Assembly (NCBI GenBank): GCA_013115135.1
Contig: JABANP010000020.1
Location: 62,001-126,000 of the forward strand
Reading direction: 5' to 3'
DNA from: Perkinsus olseni
Taxonomy: Eukaryota > Perkinsozoa > Perkinsida > Perkinsidae
Length of the DNA stretch: 64,000 nt
Under the pieces are notes generated by a model that was not told where the DNA came from, did no database searches, and was given only the letters and a program-made list of their open reading frames with translations. The stretch's first letter is position 1. Every line of letters starts with the position of its first letter. Below, piece by piece: positions 37,476-47,554 of the stretch. Position numbers and translations under genes: made by a program.

Positions 37476-38587
37476 ATGAGTACCGGCCTCTTACCCTTAC
37501 CAGGCCGAGTCCAACAGAGTCTCCTAGCCGGGGTAGTGTGGGCCCCACTGTCTCAGATGGCAACGGTTGTTACCATTGTCAGAGAGCCACCCCAGAGGCT
37601 GTTCGTAAGGCCTGTGCAGCGTGTGGTGTGTTGGAAGGGGAAGTGTGCAACATCATCAAGGATTGTGAGTCCTTCATCGACCGTTGTCGAGTGGAACCAT
37701 CATCGGTGAAGTCTGCCTTGAAGGAAGCTGGGAAGAGTACGGCCCTGGGCTGCTCTCGCCTTCTCTAGCCCCCGACACAGGTTTGTCCTTCCTCGTGGCC
37801 GGGATCCGGTTCAGTGCGTCAGGCGGTATCATCGAGCTCTGTGGTGGGCCTGCATCATCCAAGACACAGCTCTGCATGCAGCTAGCTGCCACGGCCTCTG
37901 CCGTGCAATGTACATTCTGTACGTAGTGGGCAGTGTTATCGATGATATCAGGTAGCAGTCCGCTACATCGATGCTGATGGTAACCTCAGTATCCCTAGAC
38001 TACAGCAGCTTGGGGCTGATCTCGGCCAGATCACGGTCATTCGCCCACTTGACTGGGCCCAACTCGCAGCGGCCGTCGATTCGCTCTCTGTGGGTGCCAT
38101 CGCTCGAGCCATACCCTCATCATCATGACGGCGATGGCCCTCAGGTGGATGGTGAGGCAGTCATCATCATAGACTCTATCACCCATCTACTGAGGCATCT
38201 ACCTTCCATGCCCAGCATGAGTACTGAAGAGGACGAAAGGGGCGTTAAGTACGCTGTCCTCGCCAATATCGCTGCGACCCTTAGTCGCTTCACACAGTGC
38301 ATCACCGTGGTAGTAATAGCGGGGGCCGAGGCTCTCCCCATGGCGTGTTCCGATCATCAATCCATGATCTCGAGGTTACCAACCAGCTCACGACGGATAT
38401 ATCTACCGGTGCCCTCAAGCCGGCCTTGGGAGATGTCTGGACCGCCATCATCGACCAACGTATCATGTTGAATAACGTCGAGGGCGGTATCAAGTCTGTG
38501 GAGGTTGATGGCACCGACGGTATATCATACCCTGAGGAGGTAGTGTTGCGCAAAGCTACAGCCCCTTCTCAGATGCCTGGCTCATAG
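37476..38587 (+). CDS. RAD51-family recombinase paralog
   Basis: RAD51 paralogs help load or remodel the RAD51/DMC1 filament in recombination. Exons join MSTGLLPLPGRVQQ to RATPEAVRKACAACG (a helix-hairpin-like N-terminal part). A 32-nt intron (37737-37768) lies before PDTGLSFLVAGIRF. The Walker A region is GIIELCGGPASSKTQLCMQL, where the canonical GPPGSGKTQ has become GGPASSKTQ. It continues VRYIDADGNLSIPRLQQL and Walker B EAVIIIDSITHLLRH. The loop-2 region is NQLTTDI, LKPALGDVWTAIIDQRI, ending QMPGS at TAG 38587. It looks like an XRCC3/RAD51C-type paralog rather than RAD51 itself, but subfamily needs a tree. Confidence 0.85.
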
Positions 38588-39904
38588 AGATCATCTCGGA
38601 CGGTCATGCTGTACAGCTACCCGACATCTAGCATATACATACTGTGATGACACGAGAGGATGCATCAGGGAAAGAGACGATGGAGGGCGAGGGATCCGGA
38701 ATGCGAGGATGTCATCTCCCACATTACCGTACGACCAACGTGGGTCGCCATTGAGAAATGTCCCGCAGCCATAGTGGAATGTCGTGTTGTGAGGTTGGAT
38801 GAATCTTGAGCCAAATCGGCGCTTTCTCGTCACATTTTTTCCACGGGCTAAGCGTTTGATGTTTTGAAAACAGTGTTTTCGCGGGGGCCGGGACTAAGTT
38901 TTTGCAAGCCTGTATTATACAATTTTCGTTTAATCGTCGTGCTCTTTATCCGCCCGCTGGATACCCTATACCGCTATACCCACCCGGGGGGGACACTGGA
39001 ACTTGTAATCCTGGTAACATAACAGTCAGAATATATATCGGTGAGGTCAATCTCAACAACAAACTGCAACAATTGCGACAACAGAACTACATTGGAGTGC
39101 CAATGGGGTACCCGATGGTTGAATGGTGACATGCAGGGAATAGATATTGAGGTTACTTCTCCCTGCCTTCCCGCTTCGAACACCCTTCTCATTCTCTACT
39201 TTTCTCTTTTCTCACTATCAGGGTCAGGCTTCTTCCCCAGCCAAAAGAACACTAGAACTATATTGGAGTGCCATCTAATGATTCAATACCAATATAAAAA
39301 ATGCTACATAAGTAAAATAATATGATACTTGGTATATATTCACAAAGATTAATAAAAATGTACAATGAGGTACCCCACGAGATTGGCTTAGACACTTGAA
39401 CTACATTGGAGTGACAAATAAGAAATTGCCCACACCCTATGAATTTTTGTAGCGGACGATTTGAGCTTCGTAATGCACACTGACTCGACAGCCTTCGTCG
39501 AGCTCTACATAACTCCGTCTTCAGCCACACCGCGATTGCGAGTTTCGCCCTCGTTATAGGGAACCAAATACCGAAAATTTGTGAAAATTCGTCGGCAGAG
39601 TCATGTTTTATGCAGGCACCGTAGTATAAAGAGATGTTCGTGGCGGCGGCCGCCTCGTTAGTTCGATGTGGGAGACTCTAAGGGGTGTTCTGTTTTTTGG
39701 GTCGCCAACACACACACGAGCGTCAATGCCGCGTGAAATGGCATATCACATTACCGCGTTACAAATGGCGCGTTGTATTAGCGCGCGATACAAATGACGC
39801 GGTAGTCGGCCCGGCCACCTTTTCCCTTGAGTTTCAACTCCGCTCTCAGCGAGTTGAGAACGCATGAAAATGCAAGTATTCAAGTATTGCTGTCTCGCAC
39901 GCCT
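38588..39904. other. Gene-poor, AT-richer spacer
   Basis: About 1.3 kb without a convincing gene, more AT-rich than its flanks around 39240-39440. It holds the repeated 19-mer listed separately and, near 39760-39802, two copies of ACAAATGRCGCG. A 73-residue open stretch at 38905-39129 (YPPAGYPIPLYPPGGD) lacks an ATG and is not called. Confidence 0.5.
39084..39416 (+). repeat. Three dispersed copies of a 19-mer
   Basis: GAACTACATTGGAGTGCCA and two near-identical versions occur at 39084, 39255 and 39398, all on the plus strand. Copies differ at one or two positions. Spacing is 171 and 143 bp and flanks are unrelated, so this is not a simple tandem array. Confidence 0.6.
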
Positions 39905-40120
39905 ATGATGATGAATAAGTCGTTGCTGTTACTAATACTATCATATTCATTCCCAACCACTGCGATCCCAACCACTGGGATTTGCGTTCACCACGAAGAT
40001 CAGAACACCAGGGTCGTCGTCTTTCACACGTTCAATCTTTTGCAGTCTCGGAGATGCATTCAATCAATGCATGAAGATAGAAGGCCTGGAATATACGCGC
40101 AATCTGAATTCAACGTATGA
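39905..40120 (+). CDS. Candidate small secreted protein
   Basis: An uninterrupted 71-codon ORF starts MMMNKSLLLLILSYSFPTTA, a clean signal-peptide shape (Lys, long hydrophobic core, small residues). The mature part begins near IPTTGICVHHEDQ and ends QSEFNV. Two cysteines remain after cleavage. No homolog recognised. It stands alone in a gene-poor region, where chance ORFs are also expected, so confidence is limited. Confidence 0.38.
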   Translation: MMMNKSLLLLILSYSFPTTAIPTTGICVHHEDQNTRVVVFHTFNLLQSRRCIQSMHEDRRPGIYAQSEFNV

Positions 40121-40679
40121 TAATAAAAAACGATCGTGGGAGCGCTTTTGAAACTCAGTAGAGGTTCATTGAGCGCCCGGTATGTTACGAGTTCAGTAGT
40201 ACTTGCGTTTTTAAGTAATTCTTTGAATTGCGCCTGAGTTTGACGCGCCTTAAGTAGGGCTTACGTCTGCGTACACTAAACCACCCAGACGCACCCGTAG
40301 TCCTTCTCGTGGTTAGGTCCATCAACTAGTCAACTGGCCCCTTCATCATTCTACTACAACAATTCAGCACTACTTAGATGTCGTGCTCAACAGGACCGCC
40401 ACAAGGATGTCGTCTTTTGCGTCGCTTCTACACGATCGGATAAAAGACCTCCACCCCCCTAGCTGTTATCTTGTGTACCCACGAAGGCCTCTGAAGGGCC
40501 CTTAATAAGTTCGTGTTCAGAATCAAATAACGCAAGGCAGCGGTACTGCTGATGCCAAAAATTGAAAAAGTCATATGCGAGCCGCTTCTGGACTCGTCAC
40601 TAACTCTACGAGTAGATCTGGTGTTGTTCATCACACTCATGCGAGAGTGTGCGAATCATGAAAAAGAGAGATGACATGG

Positions 40680-40862
40680 TTATGGTACACCGCAATAACA
40701 CGGCGGCCCGCTTGGTCCCTGAACGCATTCTTCACCACTGGGGCATGGTGGGCAGAGACGGATATCACAGTGACGTGGTGCAGGTTGGGCACTACACTTT
40801 GGGAGGCCTGATAGCAGGACGAAGAAGATGATGGCGATCAGGAAGAGGCGGGTCTTAACCAT
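40680..40862 (-). CDS. Candidate secreted cysteine-rich peptide
   Basis: A single-exon ORF of 60 codons starts MVKTRLFLIAIIFFVLLSG, a textbook signal peptide, with likely cleavage after KCSA. The short mature part has six cysteines (HCDIRLCPPC, EEC, PPCYC) and many Pro/Gly, as in disulphide-stabilised peptides such as small protease inhibitors. No family is assigned. In protist parasites such peptides are often exported, but that is inference. Confidence 0.5.
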   Translation of the reverse strand: MVKTRLFLIAIIFFVLLSGLPKCSAQPAPRHCDIRLCPPCPSGEECVQGPSGPPCYCGVP

Positions 40863-40885
40863 ATTAATGGCGTATGCTGAGGAAA

Positions 40886-41388
40886 TGGTTGTGACTAAAC
40901 TAAGTTTGCACGTGCCCACTGAAAGTTTGCAAGACAGTGACGCTAGCGAGAGAAAGAACCTATCAGACTTGTACCGGGACCAAGAATTGGTCACCAAGTC
41001 TAATACGACCTGTTGGTGCCTCCCAGCATATGGTGGGGAAACGGTTGGTCAAATCTCCATAGTATCAATCGACGACTCGACCAGGACTTCGAGGATATCC
41101 GCCCACAAAGGGTGCGTCTGCCTACACGTTCGTGCGCGTCACAAAGGGACAAAAAAGCGCCATGTTTCTCAGGAACGACAAGAGGGACTGACAGTTTCGA
41201 GCTTTAGTGTGGTTTTCAGTGGTGTGAAAGGAGACTTTCGCATACAAGGAGAAATGACAACCCGGAATGACTGGGCTTTTGTTCACTGGATCGGACTGCC
41301 AACCCAACCAGTCGACTCTCAAGTGACGGCGTCACTGCGACTCCTTGAGCAGGGACAAGGGAAGTTAGTTTGCATTTGTCGTACCTGA
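40886..41388 (+). CDS. Uncertain ORF of about 167 codons
   Basis: An ATG at 40886 starts an open frame (MVVTKLSLHVPTESLQ) to TGA at 41388. Composition is not clearly protein-like and there is no recognisable domain. It begins just beyond the divergently transcribed secreted peptide. It may be chance. Confidence 0.2.
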
Positions 41389-43380
41389 AACTGGTACTAT
41401 GAGCAAAACCGCGAGTGTGGGAGATTGGAAAAGTTCGAGGATCTCAATCCACTGGGTTGAAGCCAGCCGAAGGTGGTTTGGGAGTACTTGCCGGCTGTGC
41501 GATTCCCGGAGACCAAGTATGTCACATACTTGTCACCTACTGTAGGTACAACTGACGGGTTGGCTACGAGCTGAGGTACAGCAGTGAAGGCAAACCTACT
41601 GCAGGTCGAGTGGCAATACGGGTAAGGCCTGGACTAGGCTGGGAAGGAATTCTGCCGCTCAAGCCGTCGAGCCAGGTTAGGTCTCAGGAATCGGGGCCAT
41701 CGGGGCTACAAGGCCCTTCCACACTCTTGGTTATGGAAAGAGTTACTCGACTACTGTAGTTCGATGGGATCGAAGGAAGCGTTCAGAGAACGGGAAACAG
41801 CATCGTAGCGTACTCCGCAGGTGCTGACTCGGCATTGCCGAGGACAGCGGCGCTGTCACAGCACGGGAAACTGTGGCGATGAGAAGCCAATGGTGCCGGC
41901 ACTTCGTGGGTTCTTCAACGGAATCGTTGCCGTCAATTACGTTACCGAATACGGGATCGTGGAAGGAAGCTACCGTGTCTGGTGAGACCATTTGGGTTTG
42001 TGGTCACGACGGCAAACACAGCATGATCAAAACCGGTGTTACCAATAACTTTGACTTGATCCGTTGGCCCTTACGCTGCTGGACGGAGAATCCAGCTGAA
42101 ACCCAGACCGGACACACCAGTCCGTTCACACACTATTATTTAGGTGAGAACAATACGCAGCCATCGCCGTACTCAAGCGAATATCAATAATAAAAAATTA
42201 AGACCCATGCTCTCGGCACTCAACTATCGTGGTCGGGCTCAGTCGATTAGCCGTACGGTACGGCCCGTACCCTTGCTACATCGTAGGCAAGGTCAAAATC
42301 ATCATAGCTCGGTATTCTTTGCATCGAAAGACCCTGTCAATCAGGCGAAAACTAAAGTACTTCAGCCGCCGTAGTATTTCGTCTCTTTCTTCTCATTCTT
42401 CGACATGACTTATGCTGCCAGCATAAGTCTTGTCAAAGCCAACATATTGTTGGAGATCTCTGAAAACTACCGCTATTCGATGGTTGAATTACAATCCTAT
42501 ACTTCGGTGTCATGTCGACTCATGTGAGCGTACTAAAACCATTTGTGTGGCATTTCATCAGACTTACGAGGCTTCATGTGTACTTCAAGAAACGCCTTTC
42601 TCAATATACATTACACGTACTAGTGTAACAGTATGATGAACTGACTAGGGTGTTCACTAGGTTGGACTCTGAAATATTTCACACATTTGCTTGTATATTG
42701 CTTGTCCAACCGTTGGAGTATAGAAGCTGAAGGTTCAGTGAACCTTTGATAAGTTACTTATCTCAATTTTTGAGTTTCCAGAGGAGGTCGCTTAGCAATC
42801 CCCAGACCTGAGTTCCTGAGATGACACTGGACGAGTCTTCTGGCGGCCGAAGCTTCGGGTGGACCACTTTCCTCTGTCTGAACTGGTTCAAGCTTGTAGA
42901 CTCTTTTTGCCCGGAATTCAACTGCCTAGAATTAGACTGTCCCAAGTGCATGAAATGCATTTACATATTGCCGGACTTACTCGCCGCCCGACTTTGCGCT
43001 GCATGAGATGGGATACACCCCAGAACAATGGCGACGGTGCCCCCGACGGCGTCAGCATTCGGTAGACTCCTTCATCTCGGTCATTGCATCTCTCATATCC
43101 TACGGTCGATACTGCACACCACACTTCATCGGAATGGCCCCTTTATTCAGCTTTGCACCACATCCAGTGGTTTATAACCAGCTGGTGACAGGATCGAATG
43201 GTGCCCATTCGTATTGCCCTTTATCCAGAGTTGAGCTGATAGGTGTCACTTCAAGGTTCCCTCGCCCCGCTTTCATGTCCATGATAATTGCACACAGTCT
43301 ATGCTCTCCATGGACAGACGCGGGCTAACAAGGGCACCAGTAGAAGATATGCTTGCCGACTAGGCTGTACTTGCTTCTAA
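41389..43380. other. Stretch without a recognised gene
   Basis: About 2 kb with only short ORFs on both strands, none with a recognisable motif. It contains the 23-bp palindrome listed separately and several short GT-rich inverted motifs. Confidence 0.5.
42407..42429. other. Perfect 23-bp palindrome
   Basis: GACTTATGCTG and CAGCATAAGTC flank a single central C, giving an 11-bp perfect inverted repeat. No gene is near. It has the same odd-centred design as the palindromes before TrxR. Confidence 0.55.
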
Positions 43381-43392
43381 TAGCACTATGCC

Positions 43393-46300
43393 GTGCTGCT
43401 TGGACTTTTGCTGCTGCCGTATCATTTGTTTCTCCCTCAGCGTAGTTCTCGCATCCCCTCTCTCAACAGTTGCCTTATGTTACAACAATACCCCAGCTGG
43501 CAGCATGGTACCCCAGCACCCCGCCTCCTCGCCAGATCCCCGGAGACCGCTGTCGAGACCCTCGTGTCTGACTTCGCATATGAGCTGCTCTTAGCCAGCC
43601 TCGGCTGCACCAGAATCACTGTGTGGTGGGTCCTCCCCCCTAAACATGCCCTTCCATGGTCCCAACAGGCTCACCAACGGCGGGACGCTGACGATCACTG
43701 GCGCCCCGTCCCAGCCAATGGCAGCAGATCGAGTGATGCGTCTGCCAGTTCTGGCTTATCTACCCCGCCTATGCAGCCGGTTCAGCCTGACACTGGCTCT
43801 GTGGAACAACGACTTTACTGGATACAAGCTCATCCTCAACGGTCAGCCATCGACCTCACTAACGGCATCGCAGCTCCGGACTTCCATGCAGACCCGACAA
43901 ATCATAGTGGCTCTGACTTGTACACTGTCGAGGAGCTGGGAACGGCCATGGTGCCTAGTGAGGCTCGGCTAGCATGCACCCTTAGTGGAGTAATCTTGCT
44001 CTAACCCGTATGGCGACAGTGATACTGTCGTATACAGGTCTATCTCGAGGCCCTTGGCAGATGCACAGACCGTATTCAATGGGCTATACGTCGTCTCGCC
44101 CTCGCCTGGCCGAGTGTCGACTTCACAGTGGACAGCGGCGGGGTGGCCAATACTCATGACGGCTGTCTATACATCCGCTTGTCAGTGTCACCCCCATCTC
44201 CCTGACGGGCGAGCCGAGAGGCTATCCATACCAGCTCTACAAGGCGCTGATAGCGATCATCGACTTAATTGACCGCCTGAAACGCGTCTGGAGAGGCTCG
44301 GCATACCTTCAGGCCCCTCCGCGAGACCTGGATGCCCTAACTCATTGGAAGGTCGGCATGCCTCAGCAACTAAGTCCAGTGAGCTGTCTCGTAGGGCGAC
44401 AGCAAGTTGCCGCACTGCGAGAGGCGTCCAGCCGAACTGATACTTGTGGAAGGAGTTTTCGGTGGGTGCAAAGGTACATGTTTTGCACATCGCCACAGCA
44501 CTGGGAATGCAGGTGGAGTTTCCAAGCCCCTCCATCACGACCAGGCTCTGCAGATGGTGTTCATCGACGGCAAGCCTGTTGAACGCGGCGTCATTCATGA
44601 GTATCAACATACCGTTACCAACCACCGTCCCTCATGGCCACGTCACGCAGGTTCGTATCCTCCCTTCTACCTTGAGTGTGGCAAGGCTCTACAATGCCCA
44701 CAGTGCACGGAGTACCAACCTCGGGGAGGCGGCCGCCGCCGTCAGAGGCCCAACCGATATCCGGTCTACGTCCTAGTGAGACCTGGACTACGCTCAACAT
44801 CATTGCGTGGAAGCTCAATAAAGTAGATTCTGAGGAGCCGGGACGGCCAGCGTCGACGGACGGCACAGTCCAACAACACTCGCCTTCACTCCAACCCCGA
44901 AGACGCGCTCTGTGAGGCAAGGTGCCATCCTCAGCTCGCCACCTGGCCTTGTCCTCTTCAGGTCGTATCGGGAAGGCTTTCGTATGCGCCGTGCCCGACG
45001 ACATTACCCGGAACTTGCTCGACCGCTTGGTGTTCCGCCGAGGCGTTGTACACCGCTTGGTAGGCTTATCTCTCCCCTGTTGTGCCCGTAAGTACGGCGG
45101 CAGATATCCGAACTTGTCGATGAGATCCAGCCAGCTCATGCGGCTGTAGGTCGGCAGCAGCTGCTATCATCATCACAATCGGCGACGAGACCCGTTGGCC
45201 CGTCACAGCCGCGGGTTATCAACGTGGCTACGTCCGACGCTCGCTCGGTCAATGCAGGTCGTTACAATCAAACGGCCTCAGAGCGAGGAGAGCAGGCTGC
45301 TAACGACAGCGGACAGTACCGGAAGATTCCGACTCCGATACGCATTCGAAATCGGCTGTCCCAGGCTACTGCTGCTGCGAGCGTGCAGTCCCACAAAAGA
45401 ACGGCGGAGGCGGTAGGCAGAAGTGCGAAGAAGCGTCAAGGCACTGACCGGGAAGCGGTTGAGGTGAGGTTGAAGAGAGCGAAGTCTATCGTAGATGAGG
45501 TCATGGCTGTCACGAAGGCTGTGACCAATAGCAAGCGATGGGAGGCGGGGAGCAGCAGTGGCCCGGCTGATGAAGCGAATGCCTCTACAGTTGCCTCCAC
45601 CGCCGATCTCGAGGTTGAGCCTAGGAATGTTCAGTCAACCGCAGTGAGTGGAAGGAGGGCGATCTCGACCGAACTGGATAGGTCAAGAGGCATTCTGCCT
45701 GATAGGACCTCGGCTAAAGAGGTGCCTAGGGCCATGAAACGGAACAGAAACCCCGCCATGTCAGGGACAGCACGAAAAATGATGAGGTCATGCGAGGGGC
45801 GTCTGAAAGATTCTGTTGAAATCCACAGGAGTGGGTTATCTATTGTTGGGAAATCCATGGCCAGAGTTACTAGAAAAAGTGTCCCCAGCTTCTCGCATAC
45901 CACCCTCAGCTTCAACCGGAGTATGTTCAAGGGCTTGACGAACGTGAGACAAGTCGATAGGAAGTTTATTATCGGCCGATTTGCAGGAGTGCTGCTTGCG
46001 ATCGACCAACACGCAGCTGGTGAGAGGGTTGGTCTGGAGGGGCTGGTGAATTCAGGGAGTATGCTCGAAACGCAAGCAATCGATGGCACTTCCCTTCTGC
46101 TGAAACCGATGGACGTCTCCTTACTCCAGGAGAGGAGAGCCACCCTTGAGCAACATGGGTGGCGTTTCTCGATCCTTGGCGGTAGAGCTGTCGTGACGGG
46201 CGTCCCCAAGATGAGAGCCGGATGCCTGGCCGCGAGTCCTTGTCATCTGTTACCGTGGGCAACTCAGCTTCCCTTCCCAGCTCAACTGCACTACATGTCG

Positions 46301-46459
46301 ACCACAACCGCTTGCCGGCAGGCGGTGAAGTTTGGAGATGTCATGTCATCAACAGAAGTGTCGGTTATGGTGTCTAGCCTTGGGGACTGCGAACTGCCAT
46401 TCCAGTGCGCCCATGGCCGGCCCCACCGTCTACCCCATATGCACTATCCCGCACTGTAA
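43393..46459 (+). CDS. MLH3: MutL homolog, MLH3-like, with degenerate ATPase region
   Basis: MutLgamma (MLH1-MLH3) nicks DNA to resolve meiotic crossovers. The C-terminal half is one long exon (from about 45224) with a disordered linker and then NVRQVDRKFIIGRF. The endonuclease motif is DQHAAGERVGLE (46004-46039), a full DQHAxxExxxxE, followed by TTACRQAVKFGD and PFQCAHGRP, the MLH3-type version of the C-terminal motif. The N-terminal GHKL ATPase is only faintly seen: SPETAVETLVSDFAYE, LYTVEELGTAMVPSEARL in place of the GFRGEAL block, RRLALAWPSVDFTV and QMVFIDGKPVERGV. Introns and start there are approximate. After HGRP the frame soon stops at 46459; the next frame reads more like the family. 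Confidence 0.8.
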
Positions 46460-47066
46460 GGACAGCCCATTCCCTGACCCCCTGTTGTCTATGCTCGTGA
46501 TTGACCCACTCCTTCTATGATGTGTTACATGCAAAACCAACATGGTGTACTGTTGTGCTATTATAGGGAGTTTGGGTAACGAGCGGTAGGCAATCATAGT
46601 TAATCTTCTGCGGCCCTTCATATTGGGCGACCCAGGGCTCGCCAAGAACCGTTTCACCCTTCACAGAACATGTGCTCAATTAACGCAGCGCCTTCAAGTA
46701 TTCGAGGAAATCCTATCAGTGCTCAATGGTTCAGAAAAATAGTAACAAGTCAAAGCGATTATTCTGGTGGCGGGGTGCTGGCTCTCGAGCCGACTGAGCC
46801 TTCTGGAGTTGTCCGACGACCAACAATCTGGGCCGAGGCATCTGAACGTTGAGAGCTTTGAAAACCATGGTCGAGGAGGGAGAGCGTAGCCTTACTATCG
46901 CTATGCCGAGGTGGGGCGGCTACGTCATCGAAAGACATCTCGCTCAGTCGTGTCATTTGAACATGATCTATAATACCACTGCTCGACCGTCTAACAGTCC
47001 TTGGCAATCGTTGGTTAACGAATCTGTCGACAATTCTCCACGATAGACCGACGTCCGCAGTGCATC
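46460..47066. other. Spacer between convergent genes
   Basis: About 600 bp between the MutL gene and a minus-strand gene; only short ORFs in all frames. It includes the 25-codon alternative C-terminal frame of the MutL gene (to about 46520). Confidence 0.45.
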
Positions 47067-47520
47067 CTACCGTGCCACTGCACCAGCGCCACCGTAGACC
47101 AGCTGCTCTAGTCTCTGCTGCTTCTCTCGGGTCAGCCATGCTTTCTTACGTGACAGCCACCACAGAGAAGCCACAAGAATACATCCCCACCACGCTACGA
47201 ACCACAGTACGCTGGGCCAATCACTAGAGTACGTCGACTTGATCGCGGTGGCGGAGGCGGGTAACCGAGGGGAATCGGAGTCCGCGTCAGCAACTGACAC
47301 TGGCTGAGGTGGTGCCGGAATCGCGAAGTCCGCTACAACTGTAGGAGTTCTCAGCGGGGTCCGCGACGATCTGGCGCGAGCTGTCGGGTACTGGTTGGCC
47401 CTCCTCGCCGGAGACGACGGGCAGGGCTAGGAGTGCTATCAGAGCTGAGGCTCGCATGAGATACAACAAACTCCGGCTATAGCGAAAGACCATTCTGGAG
47501 GTACTACTTGAAGCCAACAT
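47067..47520 (-). CDS. Small type I membrane protein
   Basis: The ATG at 47520 (or the inner one at 47493) starts a signal peptide, LLYLMRASALIALLALPVV, with likely cleavage before GEEGQPV. A GT-AG intron of about 67 nt (phase 0, acceptor CCTCAG) joins a short Asp/Ser-rich lumenal part (VSVADADSDSPRL) to a single membrane helix, SVLWFVAWWGCILVASLWW. A basic cytosolic tail follows (LSRKKAWLTREKQQR). About 130 residues. No family recognised. It lies just downstream of the SUMO-like gene on the same strand, 35 bp from its stop. Confidence 0.5.
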
Positions 47521-47554
47521 AAGCAGGATGGTGGCGAAACACACAAACACAAAT

